DNA from: Collinsella aerofaciens | Lineage (GTDB): Bacteria > Actinomycetota > Coriobacteriia > Coriobacteriales > Coriobacteriaceae | Assembly (NCBI RefSeq): GCF_015561195.1 | Contig: NZ_JADMSU010000003.1 | Location: 125,465 to 189,464 of the forward strand | Direction: 5' to 3' | Length of the DNA stretch: 64,000 bases | Shown: positions 16,662 through 25,769 of the stretch, piece by piece | Position numbering within the stretch: position 1 is the first letter of the stretch | Layout of the letters: each line of letters begins with the position of its first letter | Made by a program: the position numbers and the translations under genes | The notes under the pieces: generated by a model | What the model was told of the DNA's origin: nothing | What the model saw: the letters and a program-made list of their open reading frames with translations, nothing else | The model's database searches: none

Positions 16662-16671
16662 CCTCTTGCAA

Positions 16672-17850
16672 TTACTTGCCGTTGACGATGCGCTCGACGT
16701 CGGAAGCGATCATGAACTCCTCGTCCGTGGGGATGACGAAAATCTTGACCTTGGAATCCTTGGCAGACAGGCACCAAACGCCGTCACCACGCAGGGCGTT
16801 GCGGGCATGATCCATCTTGACGCCCATAAAGGCCAGGCGGTCGGCAACGCCGGCGCGGACAGCCGGAGCGTGCTCGCCGATGCCGGCGGTAAAGACCAGG
16901 GTGTCCATACCGCACATAGAAGTGGCCATCTCGGCAGCCTTGGCGGCAATCTTGTAGACAAACATGTCGAAGGCGAGCTGAGCCTCGGGGTCACCAGCAG
17001 CGGCGAGCTCCTCGACGTTGCGGCAGTCGTTGGTCTTGCCGCCGGTCACAGCCAAAAGGCCGGACTTCTTGTTCATCATCTCGTCGACCTCGTCGAAGGT
17101 GTAGCCGCCCTCGCGCTGCAGGTAGCACACGGTAGCCGGGTCGATGGAACCGCAGCGGGTGCCCATCATGACGCCGTCGAGCGGGGTCAAGCCCATGGTG
17201 GTGTCCATGCACTTGCCGTCCTCGATGGCGCACAGGGAAGCGCCGGAGCCGATATGGCACACGACGACCTTGCGGGCCTCGCCGTTGGTCATCTCAGCGA
17301 CCTTCTTGGAGATATAACGGTAGCTGGTGCCGTGGGCGCCGTACTTACGGATGTGCAGCTTGTCGCAGACGTCCTTGGGCAGGGCGTAAGTCTTGGCGAC
17401 CTCGGGCATGTTGAAGTGGAAGGCGGTGTCATAGACCGTAACGTTGGGCAGGTCGGGATACTGCTCTAGGCAGTACTCGATAACGTTGGCCTCGGGGTTG
17501 TTGTGCAGCGGCGCCAGCGGGGCGACCTCGCGGATCTTGGCGAGGACGTCCTCGTCGACGAGGGAGGAATCGCCGAAGTACCAACCGCCCTGAACGATAC
17601 GGTGGCCGATACCCTCGATCTTGACGCCGTTGGCCTCGAGGTCCTTCAGGACGACCTCGATGGCGACCTTGTGGTCGGGGAACTCGATGTTCTCGGTCAC
17701 CTTCTTGGAGCCGTTGGCAGCGTGGGTGAAGGTACCGCCGGTAAAGCAGACGCGCTCGCAGGAGCCCTTTGCGGACACCTTGTGGGACTTGGTATCGATG
17801 ACCTGATACTTAAGGGTCGAAGATCCTGCGTTGACGACCAGAACGTTCAT
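16672..17850 (-). CDS. ackA: Acetate kinase, copy 2
   Basis: A second full-length acetate kinase of 392 residues with MNVLVVNAGSSTLKYQ, YDTAFHFNMP, HIGSGASLCA and FTAGIGEH motifs. It differs from copy 1 throughout, so the duplication is not recent, though blocks such as the MGLTPLDG and SIDPATVCYLQREGGY region are almost unchanged. Each copy has its own terminator and probably its own promoter. Another short-chain kinase activity (propionate or butyrate) for one copy is possible but not shown. Confidence 0.93.
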   Translation of the reverse strand: MNVLVVNAGSSTLKYQVIDTKSHKVSAKGSCERVCFTGGTFTHAANGSKKVTENIEFPDHKVAIEVVLKDLEANGVKIEGIGHRIVQGGWYFGDSSLVDEDVLAKIREVAPLAPLHNNPEANVIEYCLEQYPDLPNVTVYDTAFHFNMPEVAKTYALPKDVCDKLHIRKYGAHGTSYRYISKKVAEMTNGEARKVVVCHIGSGASLCAIEDGKCMDTTMGLTPLDGVMMGTRCGSIDPATVCYLQREGGYTFDEVDEMMNKKSGLLAVTGGKTNDCRNVEELAAAGDPEAQLAFDMFVYKIAAKAAEMATSMCGMDTLVFTAGIGEHAPAVRAGVADRLAFMGVKMDHARNALRGDGVWCLSAKDSKVKIFVIPTDEEFMIASDVERIVNGK

Positions 17851-17903
17851 GTGTCTCCCTACTAACAGGCGGTGTGGCGCCGCCAGGTTACATACGCTTC
17901 AAT

Positions 17904-17937
17904 AATAAACCCAAACGCCCTCGCGCTCGGGTTTATT
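17904..17937 (-). terminator. Terminator of the MFS gene
   Basis: AATAAACCC (17904-17912) pairs with GGGTTTATT (17929-17937), with GC-rich bases between. On the minus strand it is followed by ATTATTG. It lies about 35 bases past the MFS stop codon and ahead of acetate kinase copy 2. Confidence 0.65.
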
Positions 17938-17970
17938 GCGTTGATATATAAGTTATCGATGCCCAAATAC

Positions 17971-19131
17971 TCACGTCCTTTGACTTGTAAGACGAAATAG
18001 CGCGGGGATATACACAAGGGAAGAAATCCCGAGCGCGACAAGCAATACGACTCGAATGCCCGCAACGCTACTCAACACAGCGTTGAGCAGATAGAAAAGA
18101 ACGGCACCCACCGCCACCATCTGGCTTTGAACCGAAATCAGTGAACAGCGCATCGAAGAATCGGCTGCTTTTTGAAAAACTGAGTATTTAATTGGAGCAA
18201 ATAACGAGTACGCAACCGTCTGCAGCACATAGAACACGGGCAGCAAATTAGTCGGAGTAAGGGGAATCAAAAACAAAGCTGTCAGGAAAAGACGCACGAT
18301 GCCGCAAATACGCGCAAAGCGACCCTTGTCGACATGAGCAATCGCACAGGGCACAATAAGTCCCATGGAAGCCGAGGCAAGGAGCTGGACCGCAATGGTC
18401 ACACCCGAAGCGACGGCATTCATTCCGCGACCCGCAAGCAACAGTGAGAAAAAGTCTTCCAGGGCGACAAAAGCAAATGCCTGAGAACAGTCCATGATGA
18501 ACGCTGAACGAAGAATGCCATTACCCGCAATAGCGGCACCGATCATCTTCGGGCTAATCCCATGTTCAGGTGTCGTCGCAGTGCCCCCTCTTCGCATCTC
18601 AGGAATGCAGATAACGACAACCAACGTCAACACCATTGCGATGATATCTGCCGAAAGACCAATGAGGTATGCACCGACAGACGAAATGAAACCGCCCACG
18701 CAAGCGGAGATGGCATAAGAGGCATAGAAAACAAATCGCTCAACGACATTAAGTCTTACGAGCTGGTCCTGAGAGACGCTGTCAATGTAAATCGCTTCGA
18801 TGGATCCGCTCACACATGCAACGGCAAAACCTTTGAGAGCAAACGCACCGATTAAAAGCAGAGGAGAACGGACGAGAAGCAGGGCGGCGTAGTATCCAAG
18901 CATTCCCACAACGCCAACGAGACCGCTAGTCTTTCGTCCAAACCTATCAGCAATATAGCCAGTAGGAACCTCAAGAATGAACTTGCTCACTTGATATGCA
19001 ATCATCATGCTGGAAATCGCTACCATCGAAAGCCCGACGAACTCAAGGTAGACAGTTAGAAAATACAAGATGGTGCTGAAGTTCGACAGAAAAACGAACG
19101 TCATATAAAGCAAAACCGTACGGTTTTTCAT
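17971..19131 (-). CDS. MFS transporter
   Basis: A 386-residue major facilitator with about 12 hydrophobic segments, beginning MKNRTVLLYMTFVFLSNFS. The loop after helix 2 reads PTGYIADRFGRK, the MFS motif A. The start was placed at 19131, where GGAGG lies seven bases upstream. The likely role is efflux or uptake of a small molecule; the substrate is unknown. By eye, G+C is lower than in flanking genes, as it is in the LysR gene upstream, suggesting the two entered together. The upstream LysR-type gene on the same strand may control it. Confidence 0.85.
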   Translation of the reverse strand: MKNRTVLLYMTFVFLSNFSTILYFLTVYLEFVGLSMVAISSMMIAYQVSKFILEVPTGYIADRFGRKTSGLVGVVGMLGYYAALLLVRSPLLLIGAFALKGFAVACVSGSIEAIYIDSVSQDQLVRLNVVERFVFYASYAISACVGGFISSVGAYLIGLSADIIAMVLTLVVVICIPEMRRGGTATTPEHGISPKMIGAAIAGNGILRSAFIMDCSQAFAFVALEDFFSLLLAGRGMNAVASGVTIAVQLLASASMGLIVPCAIAHVDKGRFARICGIVRLFLTALFLIPLTPTNLLPVFYVLQTVAYSLFAPIKYSVFQKAADSSMRCSLISVQSQMVAVGAVLFYLLNAVLSSVAGIRVVLLVALGISSLVYIPALFRLTSQRT

Positions 19132-19249
19132 GCTCCGTCCTCCAAGAGTCAGCAATCTAATCGGAATCTTGGAAAAGCATGAGGGCAAAGCTGTCAGCTA
19201 TGTGTTACAAGGCGTCAATAATCACTTGATGCCTCGAAGCCAATTAATC

Positions 19250-20140
19250 TCACGAAGCGAGATGACGCAATAGGTGAAGAAATACCGTCTGGTGTCGATC
19301 AGTCCAGGCATTTTGTCGATAGCAAAAGTAGATGGGCAAGGTTACATCACGCGAACCTTCAATTGAGCACTCACTCACTTCTGATCCATCCGACGCAAGA
19401 GAGGACCCAGACAAACCCAATATCAATCCCCCGGCTTGAAGAAACTCAGTCTGAGCCCTGTTTCCGTATTCGACATCACGGAAGCGAAAATTGACGAGCT
19501 GGGCTTCAGGACATTGATTGATTGCATTGAGACAGGGTGACAAATTAATGGGAACAGCGAGCCTGCCGCCCAGTAACTCACGAACGGTCATAGCGCCCAC
19601 AGATTGATGACCCGCTGGGCACGAAAGAACCTTGAGCTCCTTTTCACCCAAGTATTTCGAAGAAAGGACACTGTCCCGTGGTTCCTCAAACGAGATAGCC
19701 GCATCCGAGATGCCAAGCACAAGTGATTCAAAGCATGTAGCCGTTGGCTGATGCCACACATCAAGGTGAATCTGAGGATGCGAGCTTTCAAACGAGTCAT
19801 ACCAGTTTTCGGCAAAAAGGCGCCCCCGCCCATGAAGGCAGGGGGCGTAAAGACGAAAGTGGCCATCGGGCGAAACGCCGTCGCCCCTCGATTGAGCGTA
19901 CTTTTTGAGATCGTCGACTTGTGCCAGGATCACGCGTACACGACGCGCAAATTCTCTGCCCGCCGGAGACAAAACAGCCTCCCCCGCCGATCGGTCGAGC
20001 AAAACAATCTGATACTCAGATTCCAGCTTTTTGATTGCCGACGAAACGGCCTGCGGACTCACATGAACGGCGCGAGCTGCTTTGCGCACGCCGCCATAGT
20101 TCGCCACCGCTTGAAGGTATTCGAGTTGAGAAAGCTGCAT
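19250..20140 (-). CDS. LysR-family transcriptional regulator
   Basis: A 296-residue regulator. The winged helix-turn-helix is at residues 1-60 (LSQLEYLQAVANYGGVRKAARAVHVS in two parts, then PQAVSSAIKKLE), and the rest looks like the effector-binding domain, which is divergent. GGAG lies upstream of the chosen ATG; a TTG four codons earlier overlaps that site and was not chosen. It precedes the MFS gene on the same strand, 119 bases apart, so it probably regulates that transporter. The effector is unknown. Confidence 0.88.
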   Translation of the reverse strand: MQLSQLEYLQAVANYGGVRKAARAVHVSPQAVSSAIKKLESEYQIVLLDRSAGEAVLSPAGREFARRVRVILAQVDDLKKYAQSRGDGVSPDGHFRLYAPCLHGRGRLFAENWYDSFESSHPQIHLDVWHQPTATCFESLVLGISDAAISFEEPRDSVLSSKYLGEKELKVLSCPAGHQSVGAMTVRELLGGRLAVPINLSPCLNAINQCPEAQLVNFRFRDVEYGNRAQTEFLQAGGLILGLSGSSLASDGSEVSECSIEGSRDVTLPIYFCYRQNAWTDRHQTVFLHLLRHLAS

Positions 20141-20181
20141 AGAGTACTCCAAAGGCAGCCAAGTCGACGGGCTACGCGTCC

Positions 20182-20517
20182 TCAGATGAGGTTCTCGCCC
20201 AGATTCTTGCCGCCGAGGACGTGCATGTGGAAGTGCATGACGGTCTGGCCGGCGTTGACACCCTTGTTGGAGATGACGCGAAAGCCGTCCTCCAGACCCT
20301 TGGCCTTGGCGACCTCCTGGATGGCGTGAGCCATGGCGCCCATGGTCTCGGCAGGTACGTTGTCGGCGATGTCGCTGTAGTGCTTCTTGGGGATCACGAG
20401 CGTGTGGACCGGCGCCTGGGGGTTGAGGTCGTCGAACGCGATGACCTGGTCGTCCTCATAGACAACGGTCGAGGGGATCTCGTGGTTGGCAATTTTGCAG
20501 AAGATGCAATCGCACAT
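20182..20517 (-). CDS. HIT-family (histidine triad) hydrolase
   Basis: A 111-residue HinT-type purine nucleoside phosphoramidase. The zinc-type cysteines of CIFCKI are at the N-terminus and the triad HFHMHVLGG near the C-terminus. It probably hydrolyses AMP-lysine-like or other phosphoramidates; the physiological substrate in bacteria is not settled. AAAGGAA precedes the chosen ATG. It follows the exonuclease VII genes on the same strand. Confidence 0.93.
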   Translation of the reverse strand: MCDCIFCKIANHEIPSTVVYEDDQVIAFDDLNPQAPVHTLVIPKKHYSDIADNVPAETMGAMAHAIQEVAKAKGLEDGFRVISNKGVNAGQTVMHFHMHVLGGKNLGENLI

Positions 20518-20566
20518 GGTTGGTTCCTTTCTCACAGACCAAGGTAATTATATTTGGTCGGGATGG

Positions 20567-20833
20567 TTAGAACGAGAGGTTGTCGTCGGTGTTGGCGGCT
20601 TCGCCGTCGGCGAGCACGTCGTTGCCGTCGACGTCCTTAAGGAGCACCGAGACCTTCTGCTCGGCATCGGACAGGCGGGTGCGCAGGCTCTTGAGGAGCT
20701 CGACGCCGCGGGTGTAGCTCTCGAGCGACTCCTCGAGCTCCATATCGCCCGACTCCAGGCTGCGGATGATGAGCTCCAGCTCCTGCGAGGCCTGCTTGTA
20801 CGTAAGCTGCTCTACCGGGGTCTTCTCTGCCAT
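20567..20833 (-). CDS. xseB: Exodeoxyribonuclease VII small subunit
   Basis: An 88-residue helical protein with the family core LTYKQASQELELIIRSLESG and the following LEESLESYTRGVELLKSLR. It binds XseA in a complex that trims single-stranded DNA from both ends. It lies 42 bases downstream of xseA, in the usual order, with AAAGGAA upstream of the ATG. Confidence 0.95.
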   Translation of the reverse strand: MAEKTPVEQLTYKQASQELELIIRSLESGDMELEESLESYTRGVELLKSLRTRLSDAEQKVSVLLKDVDGNDVLADGEAANTDDNLSF

Positions 20834-20875
20834 ATCTGTTTCCTTTCCTAAGGGTCTATCACTGCGAAACGCGGT

Positions 20876-22327
20876 CTACTCGACCGTATCGACCGTTGCT
20901 GCCACGTTGCCGTCTGCCATGCGCACGCGAATGGCGTCGCCAGGCTTAAAGGTCTTGGCACTCGTAGCCACACCATCATCGCTGTACGCGATGGAATAGC
21001 CGCGAGCAAGCACTTTGAGCGGCGACAGGGCATCGAGCGACGCTGCCGCACGGCTCAGATCGGACGCTGGCTTGCTGAGCATCGTGCGCCCTTGATGCTC
21101 TAGGCGGGAACTCGCAAGCGTGAGCGCATGGCGCTTACCATCGAGCCCCGAGGTGCTTGTAATCAGACGCTCGGGCAAGCGCCCAAAGTTGGAGCGGAAT
21201 GTCCCGACCGAGCGTACTATGGCGCCCGACAGGCGATCGGCAGTCAGCGCAAGCTCCGATTCGCGACGCTCAACCATAAATGTGGGGTCGTTGAGGCACG
21301 GGCGGCATGCGGCGGCATCGAGTGCATCGCCCAAGCGAGCCGTATAGGTATCCCAGGCACGGCGACCGCGCTGATCGAGCATCTCCAGTTCGACCTGGGC
21401 CGACCCAATCATCGATGCCATCGCGGCACCCAGGCGCTGATGGCGCGCCTCGAGCACATCTGCCAGCTCCGTCATAGCCGGCGCCACCGATTCGGCCGCC
21501 GCCGTGGGCGTGGAAGCGCGGCGGTCGCTCACCATGTCGCAAATCGAGGTATCGGGCTCATGGCCAATGCCGGTCACCACGGGCACAGGACAAGCCGCCA
21601 CCGCGCGGGCAAGCTCCTCGTCATTAAAGGTCATGAGGTCCTCAAAGGAGCCGCCGCCGCGCACCAGCAAAATACAGTCGGGCGCCGGCGTAATGGCAGC
21701 GGCGCGGCGCAAGCCTTCAATGAGCTCGGCCGGCGCACCCTCGCCTTGAACCTTGGCGCCCACGCAGACGAGCTCGACGAGCGGGTTGCGACGACGCAAT
21801 GTGCGTTTGACGTCGTCGATTACGGCGCCCGAAAGCGAGGTGACAACCGCCACACGCGAGCAAAACACCGGAATGCGACGTTTGCGCGCCTCGTCCATCA
21901 GACCCTCGCGACGCAGCTTTTCGGCCAACTGAGCCACCTGCTGACGCAGCAGGCCCTCCCCCGCCAGCGAAAACGAGCGGGCGACGAAGCTCATGCGGCC
22001 CGTGGGCTTGTAGAGATTGAAGCTGCCCTTAAAGCTCACCTGCATGCCGTCGCGCAAGTCGAAGGTGCGCTTAAGGTAGGCGCCCTTCCAGATGATGCAG
22101 TCGACGGCCGCCGAGTCGTCCTTGATCTGAAAGTAGCAGTGGCCGCTTCGGGCATTGGGGCCGCGGAAACCCGTGACCTCACCCAAAACGCTCAGCTGCG
22201 GAATGGCATCAAGCGCGCCGGCGGCAATCTCCACCGCCTGGCTCACGCTGAGCTCTTTGCGCTCCTGCTCGTCCGATCCGTCGAACTCGGCGGAAACGGC
22301 ATTGCCGGTTAGATTCCAGCCTGCCAC
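20876..22327 (-). CDS. xseA: Exodeoxyribonuclease VII large subunit
   Basis: Catalytic subunit, about 483 residues. An N-terminal OB fold (LSVLGEVTGFRGPNARSGH) is followed by the nuclease domain with VTSLSGAVIDD, LLVRGGGSFEDLM and GIGHEPDTSICD, then a long coiled-coil region. A GTG at 22327 is proposed as the start because AAAGGGGG lies just ahead; an ATG at 22345 is the alternative and would add six residues. It forms a unit with xseB. Confidence 0.93.
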   Translation of the reverse strand: MAGWNLTGNAVSAEFDGSDEQERKELSVSQAVEIAAGALDAIPQLSVLGEVTGFRGPNARSGHCYFQIKDDSAAVDCIIWKGAYLKRTFDLRDGMQVSFKGSFNLYKPTGRMSFVARSFSLAGEGLLRQQVAQLAEKLRREGLMDEARKRRIPVFCSRVAVVTSLSGAVIDDVKRTLRRRNPLVELVCVGAKVQGEGAPAELIEGLRRAAAITPAPDCILLVRGGGSFEDLMTFNDEELARAVAACPVPVVTGIGHEPDTSICDMVSDRRASTPTAAAESVAPAMTELADVLEARHQRLGAAMASMIGSAQVELEMLDQRGRRAWDTYTARLGDALDAAACRPCLNDPTFMVERRESELALTADRLSGAIVRSVGTFRSNFGRLPERLITSTSGLDGKRHALTLASSRLEHQGRTMLSKPASDLSRAAASLDALSPLKVLARGYSIAYSDDGVATSAKTFKPGDAIRVRMADGNVAATVDTVE

Positions 22328-22396
22328 GCAGCCCCCTTTCGTCATCGTGCACATGGGCTCCGGCCCTGCGCTAATTCAAGTCCAACACATGGTACA

Positions 22397-22426
22397 GCGC
22401 CGCGGGGACACAAATCCCCGCGGCGC
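22397..22426. terminator. Hairpin between the YugP-type gene and xseA
   Basis: GCGCCGCGGGG pairs perfectly with CCCCGCGGCGC around an ACACAAAT loop. It lies just past the stop codon of the minus-strand protease gene. No U-tract follows on the minus strand, so efficiency is uncertain. Confidence 0.55.
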
Positions 22427-22442
22427 CCGTCGGTCCCATTTG

Positions 22443-23147
22443 TTATCGGTTGGAGTTTCTGTTGTAACGAGCCATAAGGTAGAGCAGCTGAATAATCGAG
22501 GTGAGCGCCGCCGCCACATAGGTGAGCGCGGCTGCCGTCAGCACCTTCTTGGCACCGTTGACCTGCTTGGAACTCATGCCCGACTGCTCGATATACGCCA
22601 CGGCGCGGCGACTGGCATCGATCTCGACCGGCAGCGTAACCAGCTGGAACAGCACGCTAAACGAGAAGAAGATCAGTGCGAGAGTCGTGAGCCCCGCGAT
22701 GTTCATGAACAGGCCCATGAGCAGCACGATGGTCCAAGTGTTCTGGGTAAAGTTGACGACCGGCACGAGGGCGGTACGTACCTTCATCATGGCATAGCCG
22801 CTTTGACGCTGCGCGGCATGGCCCGCCTCGTGACAAGCGACAGCAACGCTTGCGACCGAGCCGCCCGAACGGTTGGAATCCGACAGATACAGGTTGTTGT
22901 CCTGCGGGTTGTAATGGTCAGTGAGCTCACCGACGACACCCTTGATACCCACGGCATTGCAGCCGTTGGCGTCGAGCATGCGGCGAGCGACCCTGGCGCC
23001 CGTGTCGCCGTCCGAGCGAACCTTGGACCACGTCTTGTACGTCGAATTGATATAGCTCTGCGCGGCAAGGCCAAGCACCGTGCAGACAAGAACAACCAGC
23101 AGGTACAGCGGGTCGATACCAAAGCCGTATCCATAGTAATAGGGCAT
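22443..23147 (-). CDS. Zinc metallopeptidase, YugP-type
   Basis: A 234-residue membrane protease-like protein. A hydrophobic N-terminal segment (about residues 10-30) is followed by the zinc motif HEAGHAAQ at about residue 114 and two or more C-terminal membrane helices. This matches the DUF2268-like/YugP neutral zinc metallopeptidase group, whose substrate is unknown. It appears to be a single-gene unit. Confidence 0.88.
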   Translation of the reverse strand: MPYYYGYGFGIDPLYLLVVLVCTVLGLAAQSYINSTYKTWSKVRSDGDTGARVARRMLDANGCNAVGIKGVVGELTDHYNPQDNNLYLSDSNRSGGSVASVAVACHEAGHAAQRQSGYAMMKVRTALVPVVNFTQNTWTIVLLMGLFMNIAGLTTLALIFFSFSVLFQLVTLPVEIDASRRAVAYIEQSGMSSKQVNGAKKVLTAAALTYVAAALTSIIQLLYLMARYNRNSNR

Positions 23148-23211
23148 GCGAATTCCTCCGAATCGAGTTACACGTTGGAGGCATTTTACCCACTCAAGCG
23201 GCTAGGCTTCC

Positions 23212-24345
23212 CTATAACAACTCAATCTTTCCGTCCTTCACGGTGAGTCCCATATTGCCGGAAAGCAGATCGTCCAGGCGCGAGCCCACAAGCTCAAAAC
23301 GCCAGCCTTCGCGCAGTGGACTCTGCTCGGGGTGCTCAATATAGTCGGCCAGGTCATCGCGCGAGGCAATGACCGAGGTCGCCACGCCCGAGCGCTCAGC
23401 AACCAAGCGAATAAGCGCATACATCAGGTCCGTCACGCTCTCAAGCTCCGGCGAAATCTGGCGATGCCCACGCACCATGAGCGGCAGACGATCGTGCGGG
23501 CAGCTCGCACCGCGCTTGATGGCCATGAGCGCGCCGTCCACGTCGCGCTCCCCCAGCTGATCGGTACCGCGGATGCTACGGAACTCCTCAACGCGCACGG
23601 GATTGCGCTTGACGAGCGCCAGCAGCGTATCGTCGGACATGACCCACTTGCGCGGGATGTTGCGGCGCTCGGCGCGGTCCTCGCGCCAGGCGGCGAGCTC
23701 GCGCGCAATGCCCAGCTGATGGCGGCTGCACGAGTTGATGCGCTTGACCTTGCGGAATGCCTCATGGCGGTCGGCGCGGTAGTGCGACTCATCGGAAAGC
23801 GGGCGCAGCTCATCGAGCACCCAATCCACACGGCCCAGCTCGCGTAGGCGGCTCATCATCTCGGTATAGGCAACGATCAGATACTTGACGTCATCGATTG
23901 CGTACTCAATCTGCTTATCGGTCAGCGGGCGACGCGACCAGTCGGTCAGCGACTCGGTCTTGGGCAGCGAGACGCCGCAAAACGTCTGCACGAGCGCGCC
24001 GTAGGAAATCTGCTGGCGCTCGCCCAAAAAGGCGGCGGCCACCTGCGTGTCAAAAATCGGACGCGGCAGCACGCCTACGGTATGGAGCATGACCTCCATG
24101 TCCTGCGAGCAAGCATGGAACACCTTGGTCACGCTCTCGTCGGCCATAAGCTCGGCCAGCGGCGACAGGTCGTCGATCACCAGAGGGTCGACCGCGACGC
24201 TCTCGGCAGGGGTGGCAATCTGAACCAAACACAGACGCGGATGGAACGTGCGCTCGCGCAAAAACTCGGTATCAACGGCAATCGCGTCGAATTCGCGGGC
24301 GCGCTGGCAAAAGTCGAGTAGAGCCTGATGTGTGGAAATGTACAT
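23212..24345 (-). CDS. rnd: Ribonuclease D
   Basis: A 3'-5' exoribonuclease acting on tRNA and other structured RNA ends. The DEDD exonuclease motifs are IAVDTEFLRE, FHACSQDME and YAIDDVKYL within the first 180 residues; an HRDC-like domain follows (about residues 205-290), so the domain order is standard. The predicted length is 377. The start at 24345 is chosen from homology; the ribosome site is weak, and a longer form cannot be excluded. Confidence 0.92.
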   Translation of the reverse strand: MYISTHQALLDFCQRAREFDAIAVDTEFLRERTFHPRLCLVQIATPAESVAVDPLVIDDLSPLAELMADESVTKVFHACSQDMEVMLHTVGVLPRPIFDTQVAAAFLGERQQISYGALVQTFCGVSLPKTESLTDWSRRPLTDKQIEYAIDDVKYLIVAYTEMMSRLRELGRVDWVLDELRPLSDESHYRADRHEAFRKVKRINSCSRHQLGIARELAAWREDRAERRNIPRKWVMSDDTLLALVKRNPVRVEEFRSIRGTDQLGERDVDGALMAIKRGASCPHDRLPLMVRGHRQISPELESVTDLMYALIRLVAERSGVATSVIASRDDLADYIEHPEQSPLREGWRFELVGSRLDDLLSGNMGLTVKDGKIELL

Positions 24346-24443
24346 ATCAACCCATCGAATAAGGTTAGGCCCGAAAAACACGGGTAGGATAACGGCATTG
24401 TCTTACAACTATACTCGGTTAGTCACAGAACGGGAACGTAAGT

Positions 24444-25361
24444 ATGCGCTGCCTTATCATCCACAACCCGGCATCGGGCCCCAGCTCAGATGAAATCTAC
24501 GCATTCACGCACGCCCTCGCGCAGGGCGGCGACGAGGTCGTGATGCGTTTTATCGGCGATGGCATGGAACCCGAGGACGCCGTGGCAGACGTGCGCGAGT
24601 TTGATCGCGTGGTGATTTCGGGCGGCGACGGCACCGTCTCCAACGTGCTCGACCAGATGCGCGGATGCGGCGTCCCCACGCTCGTCTTCCCCTCCGGCAC
24701 GGCCTGCCTGTTCTTCAACAACATCGGCAATGCCCCTGAGGCGGCGGCGCTTGCCAAGGCTTGCCGCGCCGGTCGCACGGTCAAAGTGGACATGGGCGAG
24801 CTCTTTTGGCTCGACGAGAACGGCAGAGAGAAGCGCCACGGCTTTATCATCATCGCCGGCTCGGGCTTCGACGCCGAGATCATGATGAAGGCCGCTCCCA
24901 CCAAAAACGACATCGGCGAGATCGCCTACTTCCTGTCCGCGCTTGCCACGCCCAACCCCACGGTGGCGCACTTTACGATTGAGCACGACGGCATTGTCGA
25001 GGAGCTCGACGGCATCTGCTGCATGGCGGGCAATACCTCGGTCATCCAAAACGACATCAACCTGTTCCCCGACTGCCGCATGAACGATGGCATGGTCGAC
25101 ATTGCGGTCATCGAACCCGTGCGCACCGTGCAGCTGCTGCCTACCGTGATCACCGCCGCGCTCGACCCCGCCGGCAAGGTACTCGGGCGCCCGCAGTTCA
25201 AAATCATCCAGACCAAGGAAGCCAAGATCACCTGCACGCCATCGCTGGGTATGCAGTTCGATGGCGAGATTATCTCCAGCAATTCGGGCGTCTTTGGTGC
25301 CCGCGCGCTTCCGCAATGCCTCGACCTCATCGTCGACGAATTCTCCCCGCTCGGAAAATAG
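24444..25361 (+). CDS. Diacylglycerol kinase family lipid kinase (YegS/DgkB-like)
   Basis: A 305-residue ATP-dependent kinase of the DAGK catalytic family. The N-terminal IHNPASG and the nucleotide loop VISGGDGTVSNV are intact, followed by the FPSGTACLF segment. The family phosphorylates diacylglycerol or related lipids on the inner membrane face; the lipid here is not known. A 30-codon membrane peptide gene follows nine bases later and is probably co-translated. Confidence 0.87.
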   Translation: MRCLIIHNPASGPSSDEIYAFTHALAQGGDEVVMRFIGDGMEPEDAVADVREFDRVVISGGDGTVSNVLDQMRGCGVPTLVFPSGTACLFFNNIGNAPEAAALAKACRAGRTVKVDMGELFWLDENGREKRHGFIIIAGSGFDAEIMMKAAPTKNDIGEIAYFLSALATPNPTVAHFTIEHDGIVEELDGICCMAGNTSVIQNDINLFPDCRMNDGMVDIAVIEPVRTVQLLPTVITAALDPAGKVLGRPQFKIIQTKEAKITCTPSLGMQFDGEIISSNSGVFGARALPQCLDLIVDEFSPLGK

Positions 25362-25370
25362 GAGGACCCC

Positions 25371-25463
25371 ATGAACGACAATCCCCTGCTCGGCTTTATC
25401 GTCATCGTTCTGGCCATGCTCATCGGCTATGCGATTAACGTGATCCACCGCCGGAAGAAGTAA
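25371..25463 (+). CDS. Small membrane protein, 30 residues
   Basis: An ATG preceded by GGAGG opens a 30-codon frame: MNDNPLLGFIV, a hydrophobic stretch (VIVLAMLIGYAI), then a basic end, HRRKK. It looks like a single-pass membrane peptide with its C-terminus inside. The perfect ribosome site, spacing of nine bases after the lipid kinase gene and terminator just after it support a real gene. No function is known. Confidence 0.65.
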   Translation: MNDNPLLGFIVIVLAMLIGYAINVIHRRKK

Positions 25464-25499
25464 TTCCACATTGGTATGATATTCATACAATTATCGTCT

Positions 25500-25540
25500 C
25501 CCCCGCTGTTTATGCATTTGCCAAACAGCGGGGGATTTTC
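25500..25540 (+). terminator. Terminator after the lipid kinase unit
   Basis: CCCCCGCTGTTT pairs with AAACAGCGGGGG, followed by ATTTTC, 36 bases after the small membrane protein stop. Confidence 0.85.
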
Positions 25541-25769
25541 ATTTCGGGCATTCCCAGCTACTTTATTCGTCTACAGTAATTGCAGGGCGTCTTTATTAAA
25601 GTAAAGCTACAAACTGAGTACAATTAACCGCTCATCGCATATTTCATCACGCTTATCGAGTAGGTTTCTTTCATAGATGAATATTGTTTTCAATTCGTTA
25701 CGCTAATGGGGTGTCTTTATTGGCTGAAGCCCTCTGGCGACAGAGGGCTTTCGCACGCTGGGAGGGAAA
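25541..25769 (+). promoter_or_regulatory. Control region and leader hairpin of the C69 dipeptidase
   Basis: An AT-rich region with no gene. Just upstream of the ribosome site, AAGCCCTCTG (25727-25736) pairs perfectly with CAGAGGGCTT (25741-25750) around a GCGA tetraloop, ten bases before GGGAGGG. This hairpin may protect the mRNA 5' end or modulate translation. No promoter is assigned with confidence. Confidence 0.5.
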
